NCBI GenBank assembly: GCA_013299115.1
Contig: JAAFKA010000041.1
Location: forward strand, 1 to 37,436
Direction of reading: 5' to 3'
From: Cytophagales bacterium
GTDB lineage: Bacteria > Bacteroidota > Bacteroidia > Cytophagales > Thermoflexibacteraceae
Length of the DNA stretch: 37,436 bases
Position 1 is the first letter of the stretch; the number at the start of each line of letters is the position of its first letter. Positions 15,908 to 23,690 of the stretch are shown here, piece by piece. A program made the position numbers and the translations under genes. The notes beneath the pieces are model-generated. The model was given only the letters and a program-made list of their open reading frames with translations. It made no database searches and was not told the DNA's origin.

Positions 15908-16693
15908 ATGAAAAATATTATCAAATCTACTTTGCAAACTTTGGGTTTGGGCAAATTGGCAACCGAACTGCACTACCAATTCACAGCTTTTGTACCCAAT
16001 ACCACACACCCTCGACGACTGGAAAGGAGGTTTCACGAACAGTTTTTTGGCAAGGGAGATTTGTGTTTTGATGTAGGGGCAAATGTGGGACATAAGGTAG
16101 AAATGTTTTTGGAAATAGGGGCAAAAGTAGTAGCCGTAGAGCCACAAACGGCTTGTATGAACCAACTCAAACAAAAATTTGCTAACAATTCTCACGTCCA
16201 TTTAATTCACAAAGGACTTTCTGACCAAGAAGGTAGCATACAAATAGCTATTTGCGAGGAAGACAACAGGCTTTCAACTTTCAATGTGAGTTATACACAA
16301 GATAGTATTTTTGCCAAGCAAGGCATAGAATGGAAACAACACGAGGAGGTACAACTGACTACGTTAGAACACCTTATCAAACAATATGGTTTGCCAAAAT
16401 ACTGCAAAATAGATGTAGAAGGTTACGAATATCAGGTATTGTCGGGCTTAAAAACTCCTATTCCTGTCGTTTCTTTTGAGTTTAGCGCAGAGTTGGTGGC
16501 TGATGTAGAGCAATGTGGAAAAAAACTTTTGGAAGTTGCCCCTTACGAATTTAACATTAGTTATGGCGAGGCGGTGCAGTTGGCTCACCCTACTTGGCTT
16601 ACCTTAGACCAAACTTTGGCTACCCTCAAAAAACAGAAAAAACAAGCCAACTATCACGTCTGGGGTGATATTTTTGCGAGGTTGAAAAAGTAA
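15908..16693 (+). CDS. FkbM-family SAM-dependent methyltransferase
   Basis: 261 residues from ATG at 15908; the frame extends upstream to a TTG, but that extension lies in promoter and repeat sequence, so the ATG is preferred. SAM motif I is FDVGANVGHK (54-63), followed by an acidic loop (AVEPQ, 76-80). The FkbM signature CKIDVEGYEYQVLSGL is present downstream. FkbM enzymes O-methylate sugars, lipids or natural products; in Bacteroidota they usually act on surface glycans or glycolipids, but no glycan cluster is nearby. It ends in a strong terminator at 16700-16730. Confidence 0.9.
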   Translation: MKNIIKSTLQTLGLGKLATELHYQFTAFVPNTTHPRRLERRFHEQFFGKGDLCFDVGANVGHKVEMFLEIGAKVVAVEPQTACMNQLKQKFANNSHVHLIHKGLSDQEGSIQIAICEEDNRLSTFNVSYTQDSIFAKQGIEWKQHEEVQLTTLEHLIKQYGLPKYCKIDVEGYEYQVLSGLKTPIPVVSFEFSAELVADVEQCGKKLLEVAPYEFNISYGEAVQLAHPTWLTLDQTLATLKKQKKQANYHVWGDIFARLKK

Positions 16694-16699
16694 ATTGGA

Positions 16700-16730
16700 A
16701 AATAGACTGTCCGAAAAAGGCAGTCTATTT
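16700..16730. terminator. Terminator between the FkbM and amidohydrolase genes
   Basis: Stem AAATAGACTG/CAGTCTATTT plus CC/GG, with one unpaired T and a GAAAAA loop, 6 bases after the methyltransferase stop. It probably serves both convergent genes. Confidence 0.75.
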
Positions 16731-16758
16731 CTCCGTTTACTTTTCATAAACTCTATTA

Positions 16759-18084
16759 TCATTCCCTTTCCAGAGATTTTTCGCTGCGATACTTGTCCAT
16801 ATATTTGGTATTTAGCCTTTTTTGTTTGTTGTCCAAGCTAATCATACGTCCCTGCACAAAAGCCTGCGTAACCTGATTAGTGCGAATATCCAAAATATCA
16901 CCTGAAGAAATGACTATGTTTGCATCTTTGCCCACTTCCAAAGAACCAGTTTTGCTTTCTATTCCCAAAATTTTGGCAGCATTCAGCGTAAGGGCAGCCA
17001 CGCCAATTTCTTTGTCTAAACCAAAACCGCAAGCCATGCCCATAGCAAAGGGCAAGTTGCGTGAGTTGCGAACAGACCCATCATCAGAAGTGTAAGCCAT
17101 ACTAAACAGCACTCCTGCGGCGTGCAGTTGGGCTGCTGCCTTAAAATGCGTGTCTATGTCGTCGTCCATACGGAGAGGCACATTGAAAGACTCGTGCAAA
17201 ATAACGGCTACGTTGTTTGCCTTCAAAAAATCTGTAATTAAGGGTGTTTCGTAGCCACCCACAACAACTACGTGCATCACGTTGTATTTTTTTGCCATTT
17301 GTACGGCAGCAATGATGTCTTTTGCAAAATTGACCCGAATAAATAGTTTTTTGCTCCCATCAAACAAGCCTTTCATTGCTGCTAATTTCAGATTGGCAGG
17401 GGCAGGATTTTTGAGTTGGGCATAGTTGACTGCATCTTGCAAAAACTTTTCTATTTTGTCTGTTTCCTCTTTGTATTTTTCCACTTTTTGCATACCTGCA
17501 TCGGCTTCCCAGCGTCCTCCTCCGTTGAAAGAGGAAGGGAAATTCATATACACGCCGTTGTCGGTTTGGTAGGCTGCATCTTCCCAGTTCCACGCATCTA
17601 ACTGCACCACAGATGAGGTACCGCAGATAGTACCACCATGAGGAGCTACTTGGGCAAGCAAAATGCCGTTGGCTCGTGTAACAGGGATAAATTCAGAATC
17701 GGTGTTGTAGGCTATCAAACTGCGGACATGAGGCACAAAATCCCCGACTTCGCTGTGGTCTAAGGTGGCTCGTACCGACTCTACTTCGTTTAAGCCCAAG
17801 GCAGTGTTCAGCAAAATTAAGGAGGGGTAAATATGCTTGCCCTCCGCCTTAATAAGTTCTATGTTGGTGGCTTTGGTGGCATCTGTTACCGCAGCACCAA
17901 TGTAATCTATCTTGCCGTTGCTGATTCGTATTTCGCCATTGGCTATGACAGTGCCGTTGCCTATGTGCAACGTGCCGCCTTGTATGACAATAGGCAGTTT
18001 TTGGGCAGGAGCAGCCGAAGGAGTTTGGGCATAGCTTGTCAAACAAACAAAGCAAGCAAGCACCAAATTGATGTATTTTTTCAT
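16759..18084 (-). CDS. Secreted amidohydrolase-family protein lacking the HxH metal motif
   Basis: A 441-residue protein with a signal peptide (MKKYINLVLACFVCLTSYAQ). Its sequence follows the imidazolonepropionase/dihydroorotase-like amidohydrolase layout: a beta-sandwich start (IVIQGGTLHIGNGTVIANGE), the barrel, and the typical end (TLNAAKILGIESKTGSLEVGKDANIVI). Where active members have PGFIDxHxH, this one reads YPSLILLNTALGLNEVES (86-103), so the first two metal-binding His residues are missing. It could be a pseudo-enzyme or use another site. Other His residues occur in the barrel (VILHESFN, AAQLHAAG). The same altered motif occurs, as I recall, in other Bacteroidota proteins, so it is probably a subfamily trait and not damage. 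Confidence 0.8.
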   Translation of the reverse strand: MKKYINLVLACFVCLTSYAQTPSAAPAQKLPIVIQGGTLHIGNGTVIANGEIRISNGKIDYIGAAVTDATKATNIELIKAEGKHIYPSLILLNTALGLNEVESVRATLDHSEVGDFVPHVRSLIAYNTDSEFIPVTRANGILLAQVAPHGGTICGTSSVVQLDAWNWEDAAYQTDNGVYMNFPSSFNGGGRWEADAGMQKVEKYKEETDKIEKFLQDAVNYAQLKNPAPANLKLAAMKGLFDGSKKLFIRVNFAKDIIAAVQMAKKYNVMHVVVVGGYETPLITDFLKANNVAVILHESFNVPLRMDDDIDTHFKAAAQLHAAGVLFSMAYTSDDGSVRNSRNLPFAMGMACGFGLDKEIGVAALTLNAAKILGIESKTGSLEVGKDANIVISSGDILDIRTNQVTQAFVQGRMISLDNKQKRLNTKYMDKYRSEKSLERE

Positions 18085-18109
18085 AAGTTTTTTTGGTTAG
18101 TTTAATTTC

Positions 18110-18137
18110 GAATGTAGCCTACGCTTTAGCGTGTGCC
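18110..18137. repeat. ACGCTTTAGCGT palindromic element, single copy
   Basis: GAATGTAGCCTACGCTTTAG continuing to CGTGTGCC lies between the amidohydrolase start and the end of the DUF4276-like gene. Its right half (CTACGCTTTAGCGTGTGCCT) is identical and in the same orientation as the first arm at 20028-20047. Confidence 0.8.
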
Positions 18138-18168
18138 TATTTTTAGCCAAGTCTAAGTTGGGCGTAGT

Positions 18169-18909
18169 TCACTTTTTTACAAAACTTGCAAACTCCTCAA
18201 AAGATGCACATTTATTACTATTTCTAAGCATTTCAAAATCTTCTTTTTGTAGAGATACCATAATTGCTTCAATGTTTCCTTTACTTTTTTTATACGTTTC
18301 GTTAGCCAATTCATAAATCTGCTCCATTATTTTTGCAGGGTGGAAAAAGGTTGTTTCTGGATTTATGGTTTCAAGATTAAATCCCAAATGCTCGTTTATA
18401 TAATCGACAGTTAGCAAAGGATTTATTTTCTCAAAGCAATGATGAAAACCTAAAATCCAACTTTCTGCTTCCATAATGGCAAAAGTAAAATCAATTTGAT
18501 TGGGCTTTTCTGCTTTTTTGGCAATTTGTTTTTTTGTGGTTTGTTTAAATTCTTCATTCAAATCAAAATCTATTTTGCCCACTTCTTTTGCTGTTTCACG
18601 ATAAGATTTAGAATACATATCACGCAACCCTATAATACGACTAAATCCCACATTCCAAAGATATTTTTCTCTGTTTAAAATTCTTGTTATCACAGCATTG
18701 TCGTTTCCAACATTGATAACTTGAAAGTAGTTTTCAGCATTTACAGCCTCTTCTTTGTTTGGAAAAGGGTATTCAGATGTATTAAAATTACTATCAGTAA
18801 AAAGTGTATAGCACTCAATTCCAATATTTTGATAATCAAATTTTTTTAAGATATACTCACGCACAAAAACAAGTTCTGTTTGTCCTTCTACAAATATTGC
18901 CGTTTTCAT
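18169..18909 (-). CDS. TOPRIM/DUF4276-like protein, partner of the AAA ATPase
   Basis: A 246-residue protein beginning MKTAIFVEGQTELVFVREYI, where Glu8 and Glu12 match the first motif of TOPRIM-like DUF4276 proteins. Asp97 (SRIIGLRDMYS) stands where the second acidic motif is expected, and FAIMEAESWILGF (143-155) matches the conserved Glu-rich helix of DUF4276. The C-terminal part is helical. The start codon overlaps the ATPase stop by 4 bp (18906-18909), a strong sign of coupling. ATPase plus TOPRIM-like pairs occur in OLD, PARIS, AbiL and RloAB-type systems, where the TOPRIM-like protein is the likely nuclease effector. Assignment to any one of these is inference. Confidence 0.75.
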   Translation of the reverse strand: MKTAIFVEGQTELVFVREYILKKFDYQNIGIECYTLFTDSNFNTSEYPFPNKEEAVNAENYFQVINVGNDNAVITRILNREKYLWNVGFSRIIGLRDMYSKSYRETAKEVGKIDFDLNEEFKQTTKKQIAKKAEKPNQIDFTFAIMEAESWILGFHHCFEKINPLLTVDYINEHLGFNLETINPETTFFHPAKIMEQIYELANETYKKSKGNIEAIMVSLQKEDFEMLRNSNKCASFEEFASFVKK

Positions 18910-19991
18910 TTTGTTTCGTTTTGAGTTTGTAAGAGAAAATCAGAAGAAAATAGGTCAAAATTGGAAAGTCCTGTCATACGAAACTTTTTAAATAAGTTTG
19001 GACTATTTTGTTGGTTCAAGCAAGTAATTACTTTGCCATTTCGCTGCAAAATATTCCAATACTTGATGTCAATCGTATCCATGAGAAAACTATCATTAGA
19101 AGTTACAACTAATTGAATATCCGTATTTTCACATTTTTCAAAAATCAATGAACCTAATTTCCTTGCCCTGTCATAATCCAAACCTTCACAAAAATCGTCA
19201 ATCGTAATCATTGCAGGTTTTTTACGACTAATCAAATATTCTACATAAACCAAAATAGCCAAAGTACGAAACATACCTTGCGAAAGTTTATAATGGGGTA
19301 AGGCTTTATTAAGTTGTTTTTCTTTCACATACAAAATTGAATATTCAATTTTGTCTTGAGCATTGATTTCTATAACATCATAGCCTAATGAATTAAAATC
19401 AGTAATAATTTTTGTAATACTTTCTTTTTTTAAGGCTCTAAAGAGATTAGGAATATCTTCTACTGCTGTAAGTAAATCATATTCTTGTTCATTCAATTTT
19501 GAATACGGACTAATATTTCCAAATTTGAAACCATAACATTGTTCTGCCCAATTACTTATATCTTCTAAATACGGATATTTTCGAACATCACGATTGACGT
19601 GTAAAGTAAGTTTGTTGTTAGGTGGATAAATGGTATCATTTTTTTGCGTAACAAAGTTCTTTAAAACAACATCTCCCTGTTTATGATGACGAAATAACAC
19701 TTGCCCACCATCAATACTAATTTTCTCAGCAGTTACTATACCTCCATCTTGATATTTTGTGGCAAACTCAAAAGTGATTTTTTGGTTTTGATGATTAAGA
19801 AAATCAATAGTCCATTTGCTTCCCCAATTAAGATTTTTCTTTTGGGTAATCATTTTTATCAACAAGTCTATGGTCAGTAATGTTCTTGATTTACCTGTAG
19901 CATTTTTGGCAACTATCAAATTTAGGTTACTAAGTTTTAAATTTGATAATTCCCAATAGGGGTCAAGATATGTTAAATTTGTAAGTTTCAT
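18906..19991 (-). CDS. ABC-type AAA ATPase of a putative two-gene defence pair
   Basis: A 361-residue ATPase of the SMC/ABC-like AAA_15/AAA_21 type. Walker A is VAKNATGKSRTLL (27-39, Lys34). The ABC signature is KLSQGMFRTL (235-244). Walker B and D-loop are MITIDDFCEGLDYDRA (261-276), and the H-loop position reads VTSNDSFLMD (297-306) instead of the more usual TTH. The insert between Walker A and signature (about 45-230) is short for this class. It overlaps the DUF4276-like gene by 4 bp, giving an ATPase-then-effector operon. By analogy with PARIS, OLD and AbiL, the ATPase may sense an invader and control the partner. A chromosomal housekeeping role cannot be excluded. Confidence 0.8.
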   Translation of the reverse strand: MKLTNLTYLDPYWELSNLKLSNLNLIVAKNATGKSRTLLTIDLLIKMITQKKNLNWGSKWTIDFLNHQNQKITFEFATKYQDGGIVTAEKISIDGGQVLFRHHKQGDVVLKNFVTQKNDTIYPPNNKLTLHVNRDVRKYPYLEDISNWAEQCYGFKFGNISPYSKLNEQEYDLLTAVEDIPNLFRALKKESITKIITDFNSLGYDVIEINAQDKIEYSILYVKEKQLNKALPHYKLSQGMFRTLAILVYVEYLISRKKPAMITIDDFCEGLDYDRARKLGSLIFEKCENTDIQLVVTSNDSFLMDTIDIKYWNILQRNGKVITCLNQQNSPNLFKKFRMTGLSNFDLFSSDFLLQTQNETK

Positions 19992-20024
19992 ATTTTTATT
20001 CTTTTGAGTAGTTAGATTACATCC

Positions 20025-20078
20025 AACCTACGCTTTAGCGTGTGCCTGATAAAAATGCCACACGCTAAAGCGTAGGTT
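20025..20078. repeat. Perfect inverted repeat of ACGCTTTAGCGT elements
   Basis: The 20-base arms AACCTACGCTTTAGCGTGTG (20025-20044) and its exact complement (20059-20078) flank a 14-base loop. It lies between the hslV stop and the ATPase start, where it can also act as the hslV terminator. Confidence 0.85.
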
Positions 20079-20086
20079 ACATTCAT

Positions 20087-20629
20087 TTACTTAGCCTTTT
20101 CAATCGTAAAATTATGATTGGTATAGATACAAATATCGGCTGCAATGGTGAGGGCTTCTCTTACCATTTCTTCGGCAGAGAGGTGTGGTGCGTGTTTTTT
20201 CAGTGCCAATCCTGCTGCCAACGCATACATACTGCCTGACCCAATGGCTGCTACTTGCGAGTCTGGCTCCAAAACATCACCTGTACCTGAAATAATTAGC
20301 AATTCATCTTTGCTACCAACCAAGAGCATAGCCTCCAATTTGCGGAGATAACGGTCTGTTCGCCATTCCTTTGCCAACTCTATGGCTGCACGTCTTACGT
20401 TGCCGCGAAAACCATTGAGTTTACCCTCAAAATTGTCTAACAGCGTAAAAGCATCGGCAGTAGAGCCTGCAAAACCAACGATGACTTTGCCTTCCTGAAA
20501 GGTGCGAACTTTTTTTACTTTGGTTTTGGCTATGGTGTTGCCCATCGTTGCTTGTCCGTCTGCCCCTATCACCAATTCGCCATTGTGCATAATACCAACT
20601 ACGGTGGTAGCTTTAATAATTTCGTTCAT
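20087..20629 (-). CDS. hslV: HslV, proteolytic subunit of the HslUV (ClpYQ) protease
   Basis: A 180-residue threonine peptidase forming a double hexamer in the cytosol, gated by the ATPase HslU (absent here). The catalytic Thr follows a short propeptide, MNEIIKA-TTVVGI, with Thr8 as the likely new N-terminus. GADGQATMGNT (22-32), the basic segment KTKVKKVRTF and GFAGSTADAFTLL match the family. AAIGSGSMYALAAGLAL forms the later core strand and helix. The length is normal. It has a well-formed promoter at 20652-20682 and ends just before the inverted repeat at 20025-20078. Confidence 0.95.
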   Translation of the reverse strand: MNEIIKATTVVGIMHNGELVIGADGQATMGNTIAKTKVKKVRTFQEGKVIVGFAGSTADAFTLLDNFEGKLNGFRGNVRRAAIELAKEWRTDRYLRKLEAMLLVGSKDELLIISGTGDVLEPDSQVAAIGSGSMYALAAGLALKKHAPHLSAEEMVREALTIAADICIYTNHNFTIEKAK

Positions 20630-20651
20630 GTTTTTTGGTTTTCTTATGTTC

Positions 20652-20682
20652 CAAAAGTAGAAAAAATATGAAAGAAAACAAA
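20652..20682 (-). promoter_or_regulatory. Bacteroidota-type promoter for hslV
   Basis: On the minus strand, TTTG (20679-20682), a 19-base spacer and TACTTTTG (20652-20659). The -7 box ends 22 bases before the hslV ATG. Confidence 0.7.
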
Positions 20683-20714
20683 TGAAAAAGCAAGCAAAAA
20701 ATGATATTTTTGTT

Positions 20715-20722
20715 TAACTTTG
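20715..20722 (+). promoter_or_regulatory. -7 box for the Rpn-like gene
   Basis: TAACTTTG matches TAnnTTTG, 19 bases before the ATG. No clear -33 TTTG is present. Confidence 0.4.
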
Positions 20723-20741
20723 CAAAAAAGTAAAAACAGCT

Positions 20742-21563
20742 ATGCTATTTGCAGACATCAAAAACGACATTGCTTTTCGCAAAATATTTGGCAATGAAAA
20801 CAAAACAGAAATTTTGATTTCATTTCTCAATTCTGTTCTAAAATTGGAAGGCAATAAAAAAATTACGTGGGTTGCAATTCTCAATCCTTACCAATTACCT
20901 ATTGTGTTAGGTGCTAAATCTACTATTTTAGACGTGAAGGCAAAAGACAAAACGGGCAAAGAATATATTGTAGAAATGCAGGTAACAGAGAGAATTGGAT
21001 TTGCCAAAAGAGTGATGTATTACAGTGCGAAAAGCTATGCAGCCCAACTCGATGCGGGCAATAATTACTACAAACTAAAACCAACAATTTTTATTGGCAT
21101 ACTAAACTTTGCGTTTTTAGAAACCAAAGACTATTTGTCAAGGCATTTAATCTTAGACGTAGAAACCAAAGAACACAAGTTGAAAGACTTGGAATTTAAC
21201 TTTATAGAGTTGCCTAAGTTTGACAAAACAGAAGAAGAATTGCAAAATTTAGTCGAGAAATGGGTCTATTTTATCAAAAATGCAGAAAGTTTAACTGTTA
21301 TTCCTCCAAATTTAGATGATGAAGGGTTAGCAACGGCTTACAAAGAAGCAAATCGTCATGGTTGGACAAAAGAGGACTTGGAAGCCTACCAATATGCACA
21401 ACTGCGTGAAATGGACGACGTAGCAAGAGAAATGCTTGTGGAGGAGAAAAAAGCAAAGAAAATTGCTACCAATGCCATACAAAAAGGTCTTGACAATAAA
21501 ACTATTGCTGAACTAACAGAACTTTCTATTGAGCAAATAGAGCAACTACGCAATACAACATAA
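20742..21563 (+). CDS. Rpn-family PD-(D/E)XK nuclease / putative transposase (PDDEXK_2)
   Basis: A 273-residue protein of the recombination-promoting nuclease family. It opens with the family signature KNDIAFRKIFGNENKTEILISFLN. The nuclease core has Asp in LDVKAKDKTGKEYIVEMQV (about 64-82), with Glu and Gln in place of the E-x-K element, as is common in this family. The C-terminal quarter is helical and ends in an AELTELSIEQIEQL segment that resembles a small helix-turn-helix tail. Such genes are multi-copy in Bacteroidota and are annotated as transposases, although no inverted ends or target duplications are visible here. Downstream is a strong hairpin shared with the convergent brkB-like gene. 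Confidence 0.85.
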   Translation: MLFADIKNDIAFRKIFGNENKTEILISFLNSVLKLEGNKKITWVAILNPYQLPIVLGAKSTILDVKAKDKTGKEYIVEMQVTERIGFAKRVMYYSAKSYAAQLDAGNNYYKLKPTIFIGILNFAFLETKDYLSRHLILDVETKEHKLKDLEFNFIELPKFDKTEEELQNLVEKWVYFIKNAESLTVIPPNLDDEGLATAYKEANRHGWTKEDLEAYQYAQLREMDDVAREMLVEEKKAKKIATNAIQKGLDNKTIAELTELSIEQIEQLRNTT

Positions 21564-21570
21564 TAAAATC

Positions 21571-21615
21571 AATATGAAATTAAATAATTGATAATCAATT
21601 ATTTAACTTCATATT
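21571..21615. terminator. Bidirectional terminator between the Rpn-like and BrkB-family genes
   Basis: The 20-base arms at 21571-21590 and 21596-21615 pair at 19 of 20 positions around a 5-base loop. The hairpin is almost pure A/T and lies between two convergent stops. Confidence 0.75.
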
Positions 21616-21626
21616 TACTATCTTTC

Positions 21627-22580
21627 CTAATGCCGAATATACGGATTAATTGTTACCTTAAAACTCTGCTTTTTTTGCTGAATAGAATTGCCTTTGTTGC
21701 GAATATAAATCTTGATAAACTCTGCCCCCACAAAGAGAATAATGGTCGAATAGTAAATCCAAGTCAATAAAATTGCCAATGAACCCGCAGCCCCATAGAC
21801 TGAACTCACATTGCTTTTGGAAAGGTAAAAGGAGATGCCCCACCTGCCTAAGATAAACAAACCTGTGGTTAGGGCTGCCCCTGCCCACAAATCTCGCCAA
21901 CGAAACTGCACATCAGACAAGATTTTGAAAATCAGGGCAAAAAGTATCATCATAAAAAAGAAAGAAATAAGTGAGTGCGAAAGTCGCAACAACAGCGAAG
22001 GAGGGACTGCAAAAATTTCTACAAAGTGAGCATACACAAAATCTGTAACCGTATTGAAAACCATAAGGGCTATGAGCAACACCCCAATAGCCAACAAAAG
22101 CAAAAAAGCTGCTATTCGTTGGCGGAGAACTATCAAAATTCCCTGCTCTTGCAAGTAATAAACCTGCCAAATATTGTTGAGTGAGGTGTGCAAAGTTACA
22201 AAAACAGTGGTTGCTCCTAAGAGTGCTGTAATACTGCTGATGACAGTCCCCAACGTGGTGCCAGTAGCCAGCGAAGCATTTTTAAGCAAGTTTTGAATAA
22301 CCTCTGCTGCATTGTCGCCTACTATATTGCGAATTTGCCCATAAATTTCGCCACTTACAGCTTGTTTTTCTAAGAAAATATCGGCAATGGCAATGATTAT
22401 CACCAGCGTAGGGGCTAAGGAAAAAGCCGTATAGTAGGCAATCGTTGCACTCATATTCCAACAATCGTCATCTGTAAAAGCATCTACTAACTCCCTGATA
22501 AACAGTGTAATACGTTGCCACCAACTAACAGGTAGATACGCTACATGAGATTTCACTATGCGGTGTTGTGGTGTTTGCAT
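21627..22580 (-). CDS. YihY/BrkB-family inner-membrane protein
   Basis: A 317-residue polytopic protein. The family core is visible: WNMSATIAYYTAFSLAPTLVIIIAIADIF (about 41-70), an amphipathic stretch with LGTVISSITALLGATTVFVTLHTSLNNIW, then four further hydrophobic segments ending LLTWIYYSTIILFVGAEF. Six membrane helices are likely. BrkB/YihY proteins are widespread; early claims of RNase BN activity were withdrawn, and a transport or envelope role is presumed. The C-terminal tail is basic. It may be transcribed separately from the exonuclease gene upstream. Confidence 0.88.
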   Translation of the reverse strand: MQTPQHRIVKSHVAYLPVSWWQRITLFIRELVDAFTDDDCWNMSATIAYYTAFSLAPTLVIIIAIADIFLEKQAVSGEIYGQIRNIVGDNAAEVIQNLLKNASLATGTTLGTVISSITALLGATTVFVTLHTSLNNIWQVYYLQEQGILIVLRQRIAAFLLLLAIGVLLIALMVFNTVTDFVYAHFVEIFAVPPSLLLRLSHSLISFFFMMILFALIFKILSDVQFRWRDLWAGAALTTGLFILGRWGISFYLSKSNVSSVYGAAGSLAILLTWIYYSTIILFVGAEFIKIYIRNKGNSIQQKKQSFKVTINPYIRH

Positions 22581-22656
22581 TGGAGAAAATAAGTATGAGA
22601 TACGAAATACTAGATAAAATTATGAAAATTAAGTGGTTTGTTATCAGGTATTTACA

Positions 22657-23202
22657 TTAAAATTGTCTTATTTTCAAGTTTAACACCTTACAAAGTTCTT
22701 GAATATTTTGCGAATTAGTATCTTTTGAGGCTTGCAAGACCAATTTTGCACAGGCTGTTGTATCACTCAACGCCTCGTGGTGTTGCAAAGCTATGTTAAA
22801 ATTATCGGACAATGCTTTTAAGTTATAAGCAGGTAATTTTTTCCAAGTGCGGCGTGCCATCTGCACACTGCAAAAATAGCTAAAAGGCGGTGCTGCCAAG
22901 TCAAAATGTTGCAACAAAGCCCCTAATACGCCTATATCAAAGCTGGCATTGTGTGCCACTACCACCTGATGGGCTATCAAGTCCTTGATTTCATACCAAA
23001 TTTGGCTGAAAGTAGGGGCAGTCTGCACGTGGTCTGCCGTAATGCCATGCACCCACGAAAAAGAAAAATAAAAAGGCACAGGCTTAATAAGCCAAACTTT
23101 GCGGTCTGCTATCAAACCATTTTCTACCACCACCACGCCCAAAGCACAGGCACTTGTGCGTGCATAATTGGCTGTTTCGAAATCTAAGGCAACGAAATTC
23201 AT
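22657..23202 (-). CDS. DnaQ-like 3'-5' exonuclease (DEDDh)
   Basis: A 181-residue single-domain exonuclease resembling the DNA polymerase III epsilon proofreading domain. The metal ligands are Asp7 and Glu9 (VALDFETAN), Asp89 (AHNASFDIGVL), and His142/Asp147 (HHEALSDTTAC), giving a complete DEDDh set. There is no polymerase-binding tail, so it could be a stand-alone exonuclease acting in repair or RNA turnover rather than the replicative proofreader. The start lies 2 bp after the ArsR-type regulator stop, so the two are an operon. Confidence 0.9.
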   Translation of the reverse strand: MNFVALDFETANYARTSACALGVVVVENGLIADRKVWLIKPVPFYFSFSWVHGITADHVQTAPTFSQIWYEIKDLIAHQVVVAHNASFDIGVLGALLQHFDLAAPPFSYFCSVQMARRTWKKLPAYNLKALSDNFNIALQHHEALSDTTACAKLVLQASKDTNSQNIQELCKVLNLKIRQF

Positions 23203-23204
23203 AG

Positions 23205-23588
23205 TTATCTTTTATATCCCTTCATTGCCACTTTGTTAGCAGCCAATTCTCTATTAGAGTGCAAGGTGTTGTAAGTGTCTATATCTTTCTGTAAATCGAG
23301 GTCTTTGCTCAAGTATTTAAACATTGTGTCCACAAACTCCTCTACTTCTTCCTTGATACTATAAAAAGTCCACTGGTCGACCTTGCGATAATTGACCAAA
23401 TCGGAATTTTTTAGGTAAATCAAATGTCTTGAGATTTTGGTTTGCGTAAATTCCAATATCAATTCCAAATCTGATATGCAAATTTCTTTCTTTTTTAGTA
23501 TCAAATGCAAAATACGAATACGAGCCTCATCGCCAAATGCTTTGAAAATTTGTGTGCCTAAGGTAAGATTAAAACTTTTTAATTTCAT
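23205..23588 (-). CDS. ArsR/SmtB-family winged-helix regulator
   Basis: A 127-residue repressor-like protein. The winged-helix core runs FKAFGDEARIRILHLILKKKEICISDLELILEFTQTKISRHLIYLKNSDLV (about 15-65), with the recognition helix at TQTKISRHLIYL. The metal-binding ELCVCDL motif of ArsR is replaced by EICISDL, with one Cys only, so arsenic or zinc sensing by the classical site is unlikely. The C-terminal 40 residues are helical and probably dimerise. It is the first gene of an operon with the exonuclease. Three tandem palindromic elements lie upstream (23613-23690), where its promoter is expected. Confidence 0.88.
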   Translation of the reverse strand: MKLKSFNLTLGTQIFKAFGDEARIRILHLILKKKEICISDLELILEFTQTKISRHLIYLKNSDLVNYRKVDQWTFYSIKEEVEEFVDTMFKYLSKDLDLQKDIDTYNTLHSNRELAANKVAMKGYKR

Positions 23589-23612
23589 TCTGGTTAGTAG
23601 ATTAGTTTTCTA

Positions 23613-23690
23613 TCACACGCTAAAGCGTATGTTACATTTTCACACGCTAAAGCGTATGTTACATTTTCATACGCTAAAGCGTATGTTACA
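23613..23690. repeat. Three tandem 27-bp ACGCTAAAGCGT palindromic elements
   Basis: Copies start at 23613, 23640 and 23667 with a strict 27-base period (TCACACGCTAAAGCGTATGT, then TACATTT). The third has CATACG instead of CACACG. The elements lie head to tail, upstream of the ArsR gene and of the divergent rhodanese gene. Confidence 0.9.

Noticed and set aside
20742-21563. Intact insertion sequence around the Rpn-like gene
   Set aside because: The protein family is called a transposase by name, but I see no terminal inverted repeats or target-site duplication, and the downstream hairpin is a plain terminator.
23613-23690. Short CRISPR array
   Set aside because: The copies are directly adjacent with no unique spacers, each unit is a self-palindrome found singly elsewhere, and no cas gene is present.
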